Shown one piece after another: positions 8,601 through 15,154 of a stretch of 64,000 bases of DNA. The stretch is from JAADHX01 sp964569385 (GTDB lineage Bacteria; Actinomycetota; Acidimicrobiia; Acidimicrobiales; Poriferisodalaceae). A program made the translations under genes and the position numbers. The DNA lies in assembly GCA_964569385.1 (NCBI GenBank), contig CAZMUM010000012.1, forward strand, positions 1-64,000, written 5' to 3'. The notes under the pieces were generated by a model. It ran no database searches. It saw only the letters and a program-made list of their open reading frames with translations, and was not told the origin of the DNA. Positions within the stretch are counted from its first letter, which is position 1; each line of letters opens with the position of its first letter.

Positions 8601-8801
8601 GGCCGAGACGACGGCCTCGATGTCGAGATAGGCGCCAGACCCTCTTCCCGGTAGCTGCTGAACAACGTCGGCGTGTCGCGTGTGGAGCGAATCTATGTCG
8701 TCGGCGGGAGCCACGGCCACGGTGCGGATGGCCCCGGCGCTGCGCAGAATTCGGATGGCGATTTCGCCTCGATTAGCTACGAGCAGTGTGTCGCTGTTCA
8801 T
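5637..8801 (-). CDS. Single-chain biotin-dependent acyl-CoA carboxylase (BC-BCCP-CT fusion)
   Basis: This 1054-residue enzyme carries all three functions in one chain. Biotin carboxylase (~1-440) starts LLVANRGEIAIRI, with the ATP-grasp loop KAAAGGGGRGME and EANARIQVEHTITEE. The biotin carrier (~470-540) has VIEAMKMERL, where Lys499 is the biotin site. The carboxyltransferase (~570-1054) includes GGGGRPGDTDG, INTGYCFAGNA and the C-terminal acyl-CoA region GYGLGAQAMAGG. This order matches the long-chain acyl-CoA carboxylase (LCC) type of actinobacteria. It makes malonyl-CoA-type products from acyl-CoA, bicarbonate and ATP; chain-length preference cannot be seen. It has no separate epsilon or beta subunit gene beside it. 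Confidence 0.9.
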   Translation of the reverse strand: MNSDTLLVANRGEIAIRILRSAGAIRTVAVAPADDIDSLHTRHADVVQQLPGRGSGAYLDIEAVVSACRSTRAQYLHPGYGFLSENPALADACTAAGITFVGPSAEVLALFGDKVRSRALAAELGIATPAGTSDVVDAVVATEFARDLGRPVIVKAAAGGGGRGMEVVDNPDDMADAIGRCRSEALLSFGDGRVLVEEHLTDVRHIEVQVIGDGVTSTVLGDRDCSIQRRRQKLVEIAPAVITDATRTNIHLAATRLADAVGYKSLGTFEFLVDDDGLALFIEANARIQVEHTITEELLGLDLVELQLAIAAGATLTELGLDGTPAPRPNITSVQLRINAERIDKHANVTPSIGTIAEIRFATGPGIRIESGVEQGSVVGAAYDSLLAKLIVTAPTARIDSRITQALAETAVTGVDTSLDLLRNLATNGITSALHSTQHLEQNLDRLAPASTGPTHLQDMPTSGLPVAAPTVGIVVSVAVEVGDEVVGGAQVAVIEAMKMERLVLAPASGVVTEVRAAAGDSVEQGQMLVLLEPVDVDPAATEPVSAGEATDPDQVRPDLAEVVQRHDAGLDSHRQEAVAKRRKLGRRTARENVSDLLDDGSFVEYGPLVLAAQRKRRSVAELIEKTPGDGLVGGIGTIGADNFDDARVAVMTYDYTVLAGTQGTQNHRKKDRLFELAERWNLPMVVFAEGGGGRPGDTDGVGVAGLDCLAFWYFAKLSGRVPLVGINTGYCFAGNAALIGMCDVIISTIGSNLGMGGPAMIEGGGLGTFHPSEVGPTADQYDNGVIDILVDDDEEAVVAAQKYLGFFQGSLPTWEATDQRLLRHIIPENRLRIYSVRDVVAALADTDSVLELGAGFGPGMVTSLARIEGRAVGVIANDPAHLAGAIDSDGANKASRFMRLCSTFGMPVVFLCDTPGIMVGPEAEKSGTVRHASRMFIAGASLDVPFCTIVLRKGYGLGAQAMAGGSFKAPMFTVSWPTGEFGGMGLEGAVQLGYRNELDAIDDPEERAAAYQTMVDRMYTIGKALNFASVFEIDDVIDPADTRSWIVNALLWG

Positions 8802-8822
8802 GGAAGCTGACCATAGGCGTCG

Positions 8823-9392
8823 TCAGTAGTCGAGGCCTCGTTTTGCGGCAATTCCGGCTTCGTATGCGTGTTTGATCGACCGCATTTCGGTGGCGGTGTC
8901 GGCGATTTCGATCAGGGCGTCGCTTGCGTTTCGGCCAGTACAGATAATGCTGACGTTCTTGGGGCGATCCCGGATGGTGCTAAGAACATCGTCGACATCG
9001 ATCCAGCCCCAGTTCATGGGGTAGGTGACCTCGTCGAGAATCACCAGCTGATGGTCGCCGGTGTTGATGACCAGTTTGGCCTGTTCCCACGCTTTGACCG
9101 CGATGGCCTCATCGACGGAAAGGTCGTCGGAATCCCAGGTGAAACCCTCGCCGAGTGCCCACCAATCGACTCCTAGTTGGCGGCCCACCTTTTCTTCGCC
9201 GACGGACCACTCGCCGCTCTTGAGGTACTGCACCACAGCGACACTCCAACCCCTGGCGATAGCGCGGCACATGACTCCGAACGCGGCGCTGCTTTTGCCT
9301 TTGCCATCGCCGGTGTTGACCAACACCAAAGACTTTGCGTTGCGAAGTTTCGGACGAGGGTCGGCTTCTGGCGGTGTTTCAGGGTCGTTCAT
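8823..9392 (-). CDS. cobO: Cob(I)yrinic acid a,c-diamide adenosyltransferase
   Basis: This 189-residue CobO/BtuR-type enzyme adds the adenosyl group to corrinoids from ATP. It has the P-loop TGDGKGKSSAAFG (residues 27-39), VAVVQYLKSGEW, LVILDEVTYPMNWGW and the conserved CTGRNA. I chose MNDPETPPE at 9392 because GGAG lies 11 nt upstream. An ATG five codons earlier (9407) is also possible. The start overlaps the end of the ABC ATPase gene by 14 bp, so cobO is the last gene of the riboswitch-led B12 uptake operon. It prepares imported corrinoid for adenosylcobalamin use. Confidence 0.9.
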   Translation of the reverse strand: MNDPETPPEADPRPKLRNAKSLVLVNTGDGKGKSSAAFGVMCRAIARGWSVAVVQYLKSGEWSVGEEKVGRQLGVDWWALGEGFTWDSDDLSVDEAIAVKAWEQAKLVINTGDHQLVILDEVTYPMNWGWIDVDDVLSTIRDRPKNVSIICTGRNASDALIEIADTATEMRSIKHAYEAGIAAKRGLDY

Positions 9393-10188
9393 CGGGCACA
9401 GCTCCATGTTGGATATCGCTCAGCTTCGGGATGACGACCGGGCCGTCGCCAAGGTCAAGTATCTCGACTCTGGCACCGTAGGTGTCGAATAGTCGTTGCG
9501 GGGTCAGGACTTCGGCCGCATCACCGTCAGCCACGATTGTTCCATTATCGAGCATGAGTAACCGGTCGCCGTATCGCCCGGCAATCGTAAGGTCGTGCTG
9601 GGTTGCGATAATGGTCACCCCATGCTCGGCTCGCACGGCCCCGAGCAGATCAAGCAGCTCCTGCTGGTGGCCAAGATCGAGCCCGGTGGTCGGTTCATCA
9701 AGCAATAATATGGGCGCTTCTTGCACCATCACCCTTGCGAGTGCCGCACGTTGGGCCTCGCCACCCGAAACCGATGCGATAGTGCGCTCCGCCAAGGCGA
9801 CCAGATCGAACCGATCGAGCATTGTGGCTACCCGATCCATGTCTGGCGCGCCTGGTGCGCCGAACAGGCCGTGATGGGGTGTGCGGCCCAACAAGACGTA
9901 GTCGAGCACCGTCATTCCTGGAGGCAAAACAGGGTGCTGAGCGAGGTAGCCAACCGTCCGGGCCCAGGTTTGGCGATCTTGGGTGGTCGCACCGCCGCTG
10001 CCCGAAATCTGGCCGTCGTGGGCGATTAGGCCACCGAGCGCCCGCAGCAGCGTGGACTTACCTGCGCCGTTCGGGCCAATGATCGTGGACCAACCGCCAG
10101 CATCGAAATCGAGACTGAGCTGATGAACAATTTCGGTTCGGCCAAGGGTGACCGATACGTCGTGCAGCCGTAGCGCTGTGCTCACCAC
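9379..10188 (-). CDS. btuD: ABC transporter ATPase, cobalamin (BtuD-like)
   Basis: This 269-residue ATPase of the FecE/BtuD group has the Walker A sequence GPNGAGKST (residues 38-46). The signature is SVSGGEAQRAALARV, the Walker B ILLLDEPTTGLD, and the switch His lies in IATQHD. The start is a GTG at 10188 (or the next GTG at 10185), 11 bp past the permease stop. The longer upstream frame lies inside the permease gene and is not family-like. It powers the permease encoded next to it. Specificity for B12 rather than iron siderophores rests on the riboswitch and cobO. Confidence 0.85.
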   Translation of the reverse strand: MVSTALRLHDVSVTLGRTEIVHQLSLDFDAGGWSTIIGPNGAGKSTLLRALGGLIAHDGQISGSGGATTQDRQTWARTVGYLAQHPVLPPGMTVLDYVLLGRTPHHGLFGAPGAPDMDRVATMLDRFDLVALAERTIASVSGGEAQRAALARVMVQEAPILLLDEPTTGLDLGHQQELLDLLGAVRAEHGVTIIATQHDLTIAGRYGDRLLMLDNGTIVADGDAAEVLTPQRLFDTYGARVEILDLGDGPVVIPKLSDIQHGAVPDERP

Positions 10189-10198
10189 AACACCCTGC

Positions 10199-11260
10199 TC
10201 ACCACAACTCTTTGCGGGTCGTGCGCAACACCAGGGCAAAGAATGGAGCGCCCACGAACGCGGTGACGGCGCCAACCGGTAGTTCGGCTGGGCTGATGAT
10301 CGTCCTGGCCATGAAGTCGGTCATGACCAGGAACCCGCCTCCGACTATTGCCGAAAGCGGTAGAACGATGCGGTTTGACGATCCGGCTGTGAGGCGTACG
10401 GCGTGAGGGACCACGATGCCAACGAAGCCGATCAGGCCCGCGACAGACACCGTTGCTGCTGCTCCGAGCGACGCTACGGTCACAACAATCAGCCGTATGC
10501 GCCCAGGGTCGATTCCGAGGCTTCTGGCCTCTTCGTCGCCAATCGACAACACGTCGAGGGCCCTCGCATATCGAAGCAGAATGGCCGTGCAGATGATCAC
10601 GTACGGCAACAGCAGCTTGACCTCAACCCAGCCGCTAGTTGAGATGCGCCCAAGGAGCCACGTGTAGACCTCTTGCACCACGTCGATGTTGCGTTGCAGA
10701 AGATATGTCTGGGCGGCGGTGAAGAAGCTGGCAACCGCTACCCCAGACAGGATCAACGTGACCGTTGTTCGCCCGGCCGCGCTGCCGATTGCCAACGCCG
10801 AGGCCATGGCGATCAGGCCTCCAACGAACGCCGCCAGGGGCACAGGGTCGATGAACCCGGCCGCGTCGCCCCAACCATTGACAATGGCGAGGGTCGCTCC
10901 AAGCCCGGCGCCGGCGGCGATGCCAAGAAGGAACGGGTCGGCGAGAGGGTTGCGAAAAGCGCCCTGATATGCCGCGCCGCTGATCGAAAGCATCGAGCCA
11001 ACCAGCAACCCAAGTACCACGCGCGGCATACGAACGTCGGAGATCACCGATCTACGGATCGGGCTCAGTCCGCTGTCGACGTTGATGAACGGCAACGAAT
11101 TGAAGACCTCGAGCGCGACCCGTCCAGGCGCAACATCGACCGGGCCAAAAGAAAGAGCGACCACTACCGCCACGAGGGTCGACACAATCGAGCCGAGATA
11201 CCAACCGACTGTGACCCTCGCGGGGAGTAGGTGCATTTTGGTTCTAGCCGATGGGCTCAT
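10199..11260 (-). CDS. btuC: ABC transporter permease, FecCD/BtuC family
   Basis: This ~353-residue membrane protein of the FecCD family has about ten hydrophobic segments. It contains RMPRVVLGLLVGSMLSISGA, followed by YQGAFRNPLADPFLLGI. Near the C-terminus come GLIGFVGIVVPHAVR and the end LRTTRKELW. These are classic BtuC/FhuB landmarks, including the ATPase-contacting loop. The start at 11260 (MSPSARTK) overlaps the binding-protein stop. An ATG at 11236 is an alternative. It forms the channel for corrinoid with the adjacent ATPase. Confidence 0.85.
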   Translation of the reverse strand: MSPSARTKMHLLPARVTVGWYLGSIVSTLVAVVVALSFGPVDVAPGRVALEVFNSLPFINVDSGLSPIRRSVISDVRMPRVVLGLLVGSMLSISGAAYQGAFRNPLADPFLLGIAAGAGLGATLAIVNGWGDAAGFIDPVPLAAFVGGLIAMASALAIGSAAGRTTVTLILSGVAVASFFTAAQTYLLQRNIDVVQEVYTWLLGRISTSGWVEVKLLLPYVIICTAILLRYARALDVLSIGDEEARSLGIDPGRIRLIVVTVASLGAAATVSVAGLIGFVGIVVPHAVRLTAGSSNRIVLPLSAIVGGGFLVMTDFMARTIISPAELPVGAVTAFVGAPFFALVLRTTRKELW

Positions 11261-12257
11261 AGGCGTTGGCCGCCTCGACGACCTGGCGGGCGAAGTCGAC
11301 CACACGCGGCCCCCACCGCGACACGATGTCATCGTTGAGCTCGACAATTCGGCCATTGACCACTGCGCTCATGGCTTCCCAGCCTGGCCGAGCGGTCACC
11401 GTGGCCGCGGTTTGGCCGTAGCCAATGGTGTCGGCCAAGAAGATTATGTCTGGGTCTGAGTCGATGATGAACTCTTCGTTGAGTAGTGGGAACCCGAACT
11501 GCGATCCATCTTCGTCGGCGGGGTCGGCGATGTTGACCATTGCGGCCAGACCGTAGATGTTGCCAACAAATGTGGAAGACGTGGCCGAGTAGTACTCGGT
11601 GCCGACCTCGTGAAAGTAGGTGAGCGCAACGTCGCGGGCCACAGCCGAAGCTGCGATCTCGTCGATATCGGACCGCATCTGGGCCACGAGGTTGGCGGCT
11701 CCGTCGATTTGGCCGGTCAAGGTGCCGAGGTCGGCGATCTGGGCGTAGATCCCTTCGAAGTCGGCAGGCGGTAAGTGGTTCACAACCTGCACACCAGCGC
11801 CTTCGAGGCCACTGGTGATGTCGTCGGCTCCGCCCTGCCAGACTAATAAGTCGGGTTCGAACGCCAGGATCGCCTCGAGGTTCGGTGCAAAACCACTCAA
11901 ATCGGTGACCGGTGCCTCTTCTGGGTAATAGCTGAACTCGTCGACCGCTATCACTTGCTCACCGGCTCCGATAGCAAACAGCAGCTCGGTCGAACTAGGC
12001 GACAACGAGATGATGCGACTCGGAAATTCGGGCTCCGGGTCCGCTTCAGGCTCTGCTACCGCAGCAGCTGTAGTCGTGGCCGCCTCGGTGGTTGTCGTGG
12101 GATCAGCTTCGGTCGTAGTCGTAGCTTCAGCTTCAGATTCAGCAGCGATGCTGCTGCTGGCTGTGGTGTCGCTGGCTGGAGTGTCGCTGTCGCCGCAGGC
12201 TGCTGCTATTAGGCCAATGGCAACGACTAACGCGAACACTTTTGATCTGTGGGTCAC
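11244..12257 (-). CDS. btuF: Corrinoid-binding lipoprotein (BtuF-like periplasmic binding protein)
   Basis: This 337-residue lipoprotein has the signal segment FALVVAIGLIAAAC, with lipobox Cys21, then a Thr/Glu-rich linker (~22-75). The body starts PSRIISLSPSSTELLFAIGA, the usual opening of class III binding proteins (BtuF/FhuD). It contains GFAPNLEAILAFEPDLLVWQ. The start is a GTG with GGAG about 9 nt upstream. A cobalamin riboswitch in its leader makes B12 the most likely ligand. It delivers the ligand to the permease encoded next. Confidence 0.85.
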   Translation of the reverse strand: MTHRSKVFALVVAIGLIAAACGDSDTPASDTTASSSIAAESEAEATTTTEADPTTTTEAATTTAAAVAEPEADPEPEFPSRIISLSPSSTELLFAIGAGEQVIAVDEFSYYPEEAPVTDLSGFAPNLEAILAFEPDLLVWQGGADDITSGLEGAGVQVVNHLPPADFEGIYAQIADLGTLTGQIDGAANLVAQMRSDIDEIAASAVARDVALTYFHEVGTEYYSATSSTFVGNIYGLAAMVNIADPADEDGSQFGFPLLNEEFIIDSDPDIIFLADTIGYGQTAATVTARPGWEAMSAVVNGRIVELNDDIVSRWGPRVVDFARQVVEAANAYEPIG

Positions 12258-12324
12258 TTTTTCTCCGATCGCCGAGGTGGTGGTCGGCGACTCGAAGTTC
12301 TCGAGACCGAACCGGGCCCTTCCT

Positions 12325-12442
12325 CGAGGGGTGCATGGTTCTCTCAGCAGAATTCGACCGGACTCGCCGCCGTTGTGGCGACATAACCGTTGCGGGACAG
12401 TGCCGGACTCAAACCGGACTTCGTCTCTTACCGAGAAGGAAC
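12325..12442 (-). promoter_or_regulatory. Cobalamin riboswitch
   Basis: Read on the minus strand, the leader of the btuF-like gene has the conserved cobalamin riboswitch core. AAGTCCGGTTTGAGTCCGG is followed by CACTGTCCCGCAACGGTTAT, and further on by AGTCCGGTC. These match the consensus order (GGTG...CCGG..CTG.CCCGCAACGGT...AGTC). Adenosylcobalamin or a related corrinoid binding should switch the uptake operon off. A TCGCCGA/TCGGCGA hairpin (12269-12290) just before the Shine-Dalgarno sequence may be part of the expression platform. The 5' edge overlaps the end of the Lrp-type gene. Confidence 0.88.
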
Positions 12443-12904
12443 GCCAGCGTAGCGGTTCGCTCGATCAAACACCGACCTCATCGCGAAGTACGATCGAATG
12501 TGGACAACGCCCGGAAGTCTCGACAGGTGGCGCGTGTGCACTTGTTCAAAACCCGATACGCCGTCGGTTTGCACCCTTAACAAATAGTCGGCATCGCCTG
12601 AGATGAGATGGCAACCAACGATCTCGCGCACCTCGCCGGCAGCCTGTTCAAACGCATGAAGAACGTCTTCACGCTGGCTCTCGAGCCTGACCTCGACAAA
12701 CACGGTCGTAGCCTGCCCCAGTGCGGCGGGAGCTATGGTGGCGTGATAGCCGGTGATCACCCCAGTCTCCTCGAGGCGTCTGACCCTTCGTAAGGTGGCC
12801 GAAGGCGAGAGGTTGATCCGGGTCGCGAGCTCGGAGTTGGTCAGCCGTCCATCTCGCTGAAGGGCCGTGATGATGGCAGTGTCGGTCGCTTCAAGATCGT
12901 GCAT
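12428..12904 (-). CDS. Lrp/AsnC family transcriptional regulator
   Basis: This 158-residue regulator has an N-terminal winged HTH, LEATDTAIITALQRDGRLTN followed by SELATRINLSPSATLRRVRR. The C-terminal RAM ligand domain includes VREIVGCHLISGDADYLLRV. It is divergent from the alanine dehydrogenase gene, a common pairing in actinobacteria (AldR-like), so it probably responds to alanine or another amino acid. A perfect palindrome lies in the intergenic region. Its 3' end overlaps the start of the cobalamin riboswitch. Confidence 0.88.
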   Translation of the reverse strand: MHDLEATDTAIITALQRDGRLTNSELATRINLSPSATLRRVRRLEETGVITGYHATIAPAALGQATTVFVEVRLESQREDVLHAFEQAAGEVREIVGCHLISGDADYLLRVQTDGVSGFEQVHTRHLSRLPGVVHIRSYFAMRSVFDRANRYAGVPSR

Positions 12905-12932
12905 GGTGGATTATGTCGTCATCACTCAGAAT

Positions 12933-12949
12933 CGCACAACTATTGTGCG
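12933..12949. promoter_or_regulatory. Candidate Lrp/AldR operator
   Basis: CGCACAA-CTA-TTGTGCG is a perfect 7-bp inverted repeat with a 3-bp centre, midway between the divergent Lrp-type gene and ald. Its size and place fit an Lrp-family dimer site controlling both genes. Binding is inferred. Confidence 0.6.
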
Positions 12950-13013
12950 TTTGGGCTCAAGTATCGGCCAATACTGGTGGGATATGCCGTTCCGTGAAGC
13001 GTATTCTCAGAAT

Positions 13014-14126
13014 ATGGATGTAGGGGTACCGACCGAGATCAAGAGCGATGAGCGTCGAGTGGGGCTCGTACCGTCGAGCGTTCGCGAGCTTGTGGCTCAC
13101 GGCCATGGCGTCATTGTTCAGTCAGGTGCGGGCCTTGGAGTCGGCTCGACAGACAACATGTACGTCGATGCTGGCGCCGAGATCGTCGGGTCTGCCGTCG
13201 ACGTGTTTAGTGCCGCCGACATGATTGTTAAGGTCAAAGAACCGGAGGCGGGCGAGATCGCAATGCTCCGCGAGGGCCAGATCCTGTTCACTTATCTTCA
13301 CCTTGCCCCCGACATACCCCAAACCGAGGGTCTCGTGGCCTCTGGCGCTACCGCCATCGCCTACGAAACCGTGACCGACGAATCTGGCGGTCTCCCGCTG
13401 CTCACGCCAATGTCGCAGGTCGCGGGCCGACTGTCGGTTCAAGCTGGAGCTTGGTGTCTCGAATCGGCCCACGGCGGTTCTGGGGTGCTGCTTGGCGGCG
13501 TGCCTGGGGTGGCGTCGGCCAGGGTAGTCGTCATTGGTGGTGGCGTCGTCGGGCTGAACGCCATCGAGATGGCCATCGGACTTGGTGCCCAGGTGACCGT
13601 GCTCGATCGCAACCTTGCGGTGCTGGAGCGCTTGGCCCACCGCTTCGGCGCATCGCTCGAGACTGTGTTTTCGACCCGAGCGGCCCTCGAAGAACTTGTT
13701 ATCGACGCTGATCTTGTTATTGGTGCCGTTCTGGTGGCCGGCGCCGAGGCTCCCAAACTGGTGAGTCGTGAGCTTGTGTCGCGAATGAGGGCCGGATCGG
13801 TGATGGTCGATGTCGCTATCGACCAGGGCGGGTGTTTCGCCACGTCCCACGCGACCACCCACGCCGACCCCACTTACGTTGTCGACGATGTGGTGCACTA
13901 TTGCGTGGCCAATATGCCAGGAGCCGTGCCTCGTACCTCAACCGCCGCGCTCAACAACGTCACCTTGCCTTACGCCATTGAGCTTGCCGACAACGGGTTG
14001 TCCGCCCTCACCGCCGATCCCGGTTTCCTCGCCGGACTAAACGTGCATAATGGCATCGTGACAAACGAGGCCGTTGCCGTAGCCCAAGGGCTCGAGTGGT
14101 CGTCGCCTGAGGTCGCTTTGGGCTGA
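13014..14126 (+). CDS. ald: Alanine dehydrogenase
   Basis: This 370-residue enzyme catalyses NAD-dependent interconversion of L-alanine and pyruvate plus ammonia. It starts MDVGVPTEIKSDERRVGLVP, where Arg15 is the pyruvate-binding Arg. Lys75 lies in VKVKEP and His96 in FTYLHLAP, the positions found in well-studied homologues. The NAD-binding motif is VVVIGGGVVGLNA. I chose 13014 over upstream in-frame starts because family members begin at this point. The divergent Lrp-type regulator likely controls it. It may help dispose of ammonia and pyruvate from amine and amino-acid breakdown. Confidence 0.93.
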   Translation: MDVGVPTEIKSDERRVGLVPSSVRELVAHGHGVIVQSGAGLGVGSTDNMYVDAGAEIVGSAVDVFSAADMIVKVKEPEAGEIAMLREGQILFTYLHLAPDIPQTEGLVASGATAIAYETVTDESGGLPLLTPMSQVAGRLSVQAGAWCLESAHGGSGVLLGGVPGVASARVVVIGGGVVGLNAIEMAIGLGAQVTVLDRNLAVLERLAHRFGASLETVFSTRAALEELVIDADLVIGAVLVAGAEAPKLVSRELVSRMRAGSVMVDVAIDQGGCFATSHATTHADPTYVVDDVVHYCVANMPGAVPRTSTAALNNVTLPYAIELADNGLSALTADPGFLAGLNVHNGIVTNEAVAVAQGLEWSSPEVALG

Positions 14127-15154
14127 TGCCCGATGCGGTTATGCTCGCCATCGCGGGTCGTGAAGTCAGGGTTTCGAACCCGGACAAGGTCTTTTTCTCG
14201 AAGCGGGGCGAGACAAAACTCGACCTAATCAACTATTACCTGTCCATCAGCGAAGCAGTCATGAACACCTTGGGCGGTCGGGCTACGCTCCTTCAGCGAT
14301 TTCCCGATGGCGCTGGTGGCAAGAACTTCTTCCAGAAGCGGGTGCCTAAGGGGTCACCAGAGTGGTTGCGCACCACCACGGTCTTGACGCCGAACGGCAC
14401 ACCCTCGAACGCCCTAGTGCTCCACGACATGGCCCATGTGGCTTGGGCGGTGCAAATGGGCTGCCTCGGCTTTCACCCTTGGCCGTTCCAGGCCGCTTCG
14501 CCCGAGGTCGCCGACGAACTTCGCATCGACCTCGACCCTCAGCCTGGCACCACCTTCGATGTGGCCCGTACCGCAGCGGGTCATGTGAAAGACCTATTCG
14601 ACGAACTCGACTTGGTGGCTTTCATCAAAACCACGGGCAGCCGCGGGCTCCACATATACGTGCCCCTGCTCCCCCAGTGGGACTCGACCGAAGTTCGTCA
14701 GGCTGCGGTCGCTATTGCCCGCGAGCTCGAACGGCGGCACCCAGACATCTTGACGGCGGCGTGGTGGAAAGAAGAACGCGGCGAGCGAATCTTCGTCGAC
14801 TACAACCAGAACGCCCCCCACAAAACGGTGTTTGGTGCGTGGTGCGCTCGGCCGCGGGTCGGGGCCCAGGTATCGACACCGATTCACTGGGGTGAGGTCG
14901 ACACTATCGATCCGAACAGCCTCACCATGGCCACGGTTCCGGATCGTGTGACCAGCGAAGGCGACCCATGGGCCGGTTATCTGGGCAGTCCGCAGTCGAT
15001 CGAGGTGCCGCTCAAGTGGTTCTGGCGCGACATCGACGATGGCCTCACGGATGCACCGTGGCCGCCCGTGTACCCGAAAATGCCCCTCGAACCGCCCCGG
15101 GTTCCTCCGAGCCGAGCCGCTACCGCTGCCGAGCCGCCCGATACCGCTCAATAA
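14126..15154 (+). CDS. LigD-type polymerase/primase domain protein (stand-alone)
   Basis: This 342-residue protein corresponds to the polymerase domain of the NHEJ ligase LigD. It shows VSNPDKVFFSKRGETKLDLI and FFQKRVPKGSPEWL. The metal-binding RIDLDPQPGTTF follows, then KTTGSRGLHIYVPL and FVDYNQNAPHKTVFGAW. The ligase and nuclease domains are absent. It overlaps the ald stop codon by one base (TGATG), so it is translationally coupled to ald, an odd pairing. A role in break repair gap filling or RNA-primed synthesis is the family expectation. No Ku or ligase gene is in the window. Confidence 0.88.
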   Translation: MPDAVMLAIAGREVRVSNPDKVFFSKRGETKLDLINYYLSISEAVMNTLGGRATLLQRFPDGAGGKNFFQKRVPKGSPEWLRTTTVLTPNGTPSNALVLHDMAHVAWAVQMGCLGFHPWPFQAASPEVADELRIDLDPQPGTTFDVARTAAGHVKDLFDELDLVAFIKTTGSRGLHIYVPLLPQWDSTEVRQAAVAIARELERRHPDILTAAWWKEERGERIFVDYNQNAPHKTVFGAWCARPRVGAQVSTPIHWGEVDTIDPNSLTMATVPDRVTSEGDPWAGYLGSPQSIEVPLKWFWRDIDDGLTDAPWPPVYPKMPLEPPRVPPSRAATAAEPPDTAQ

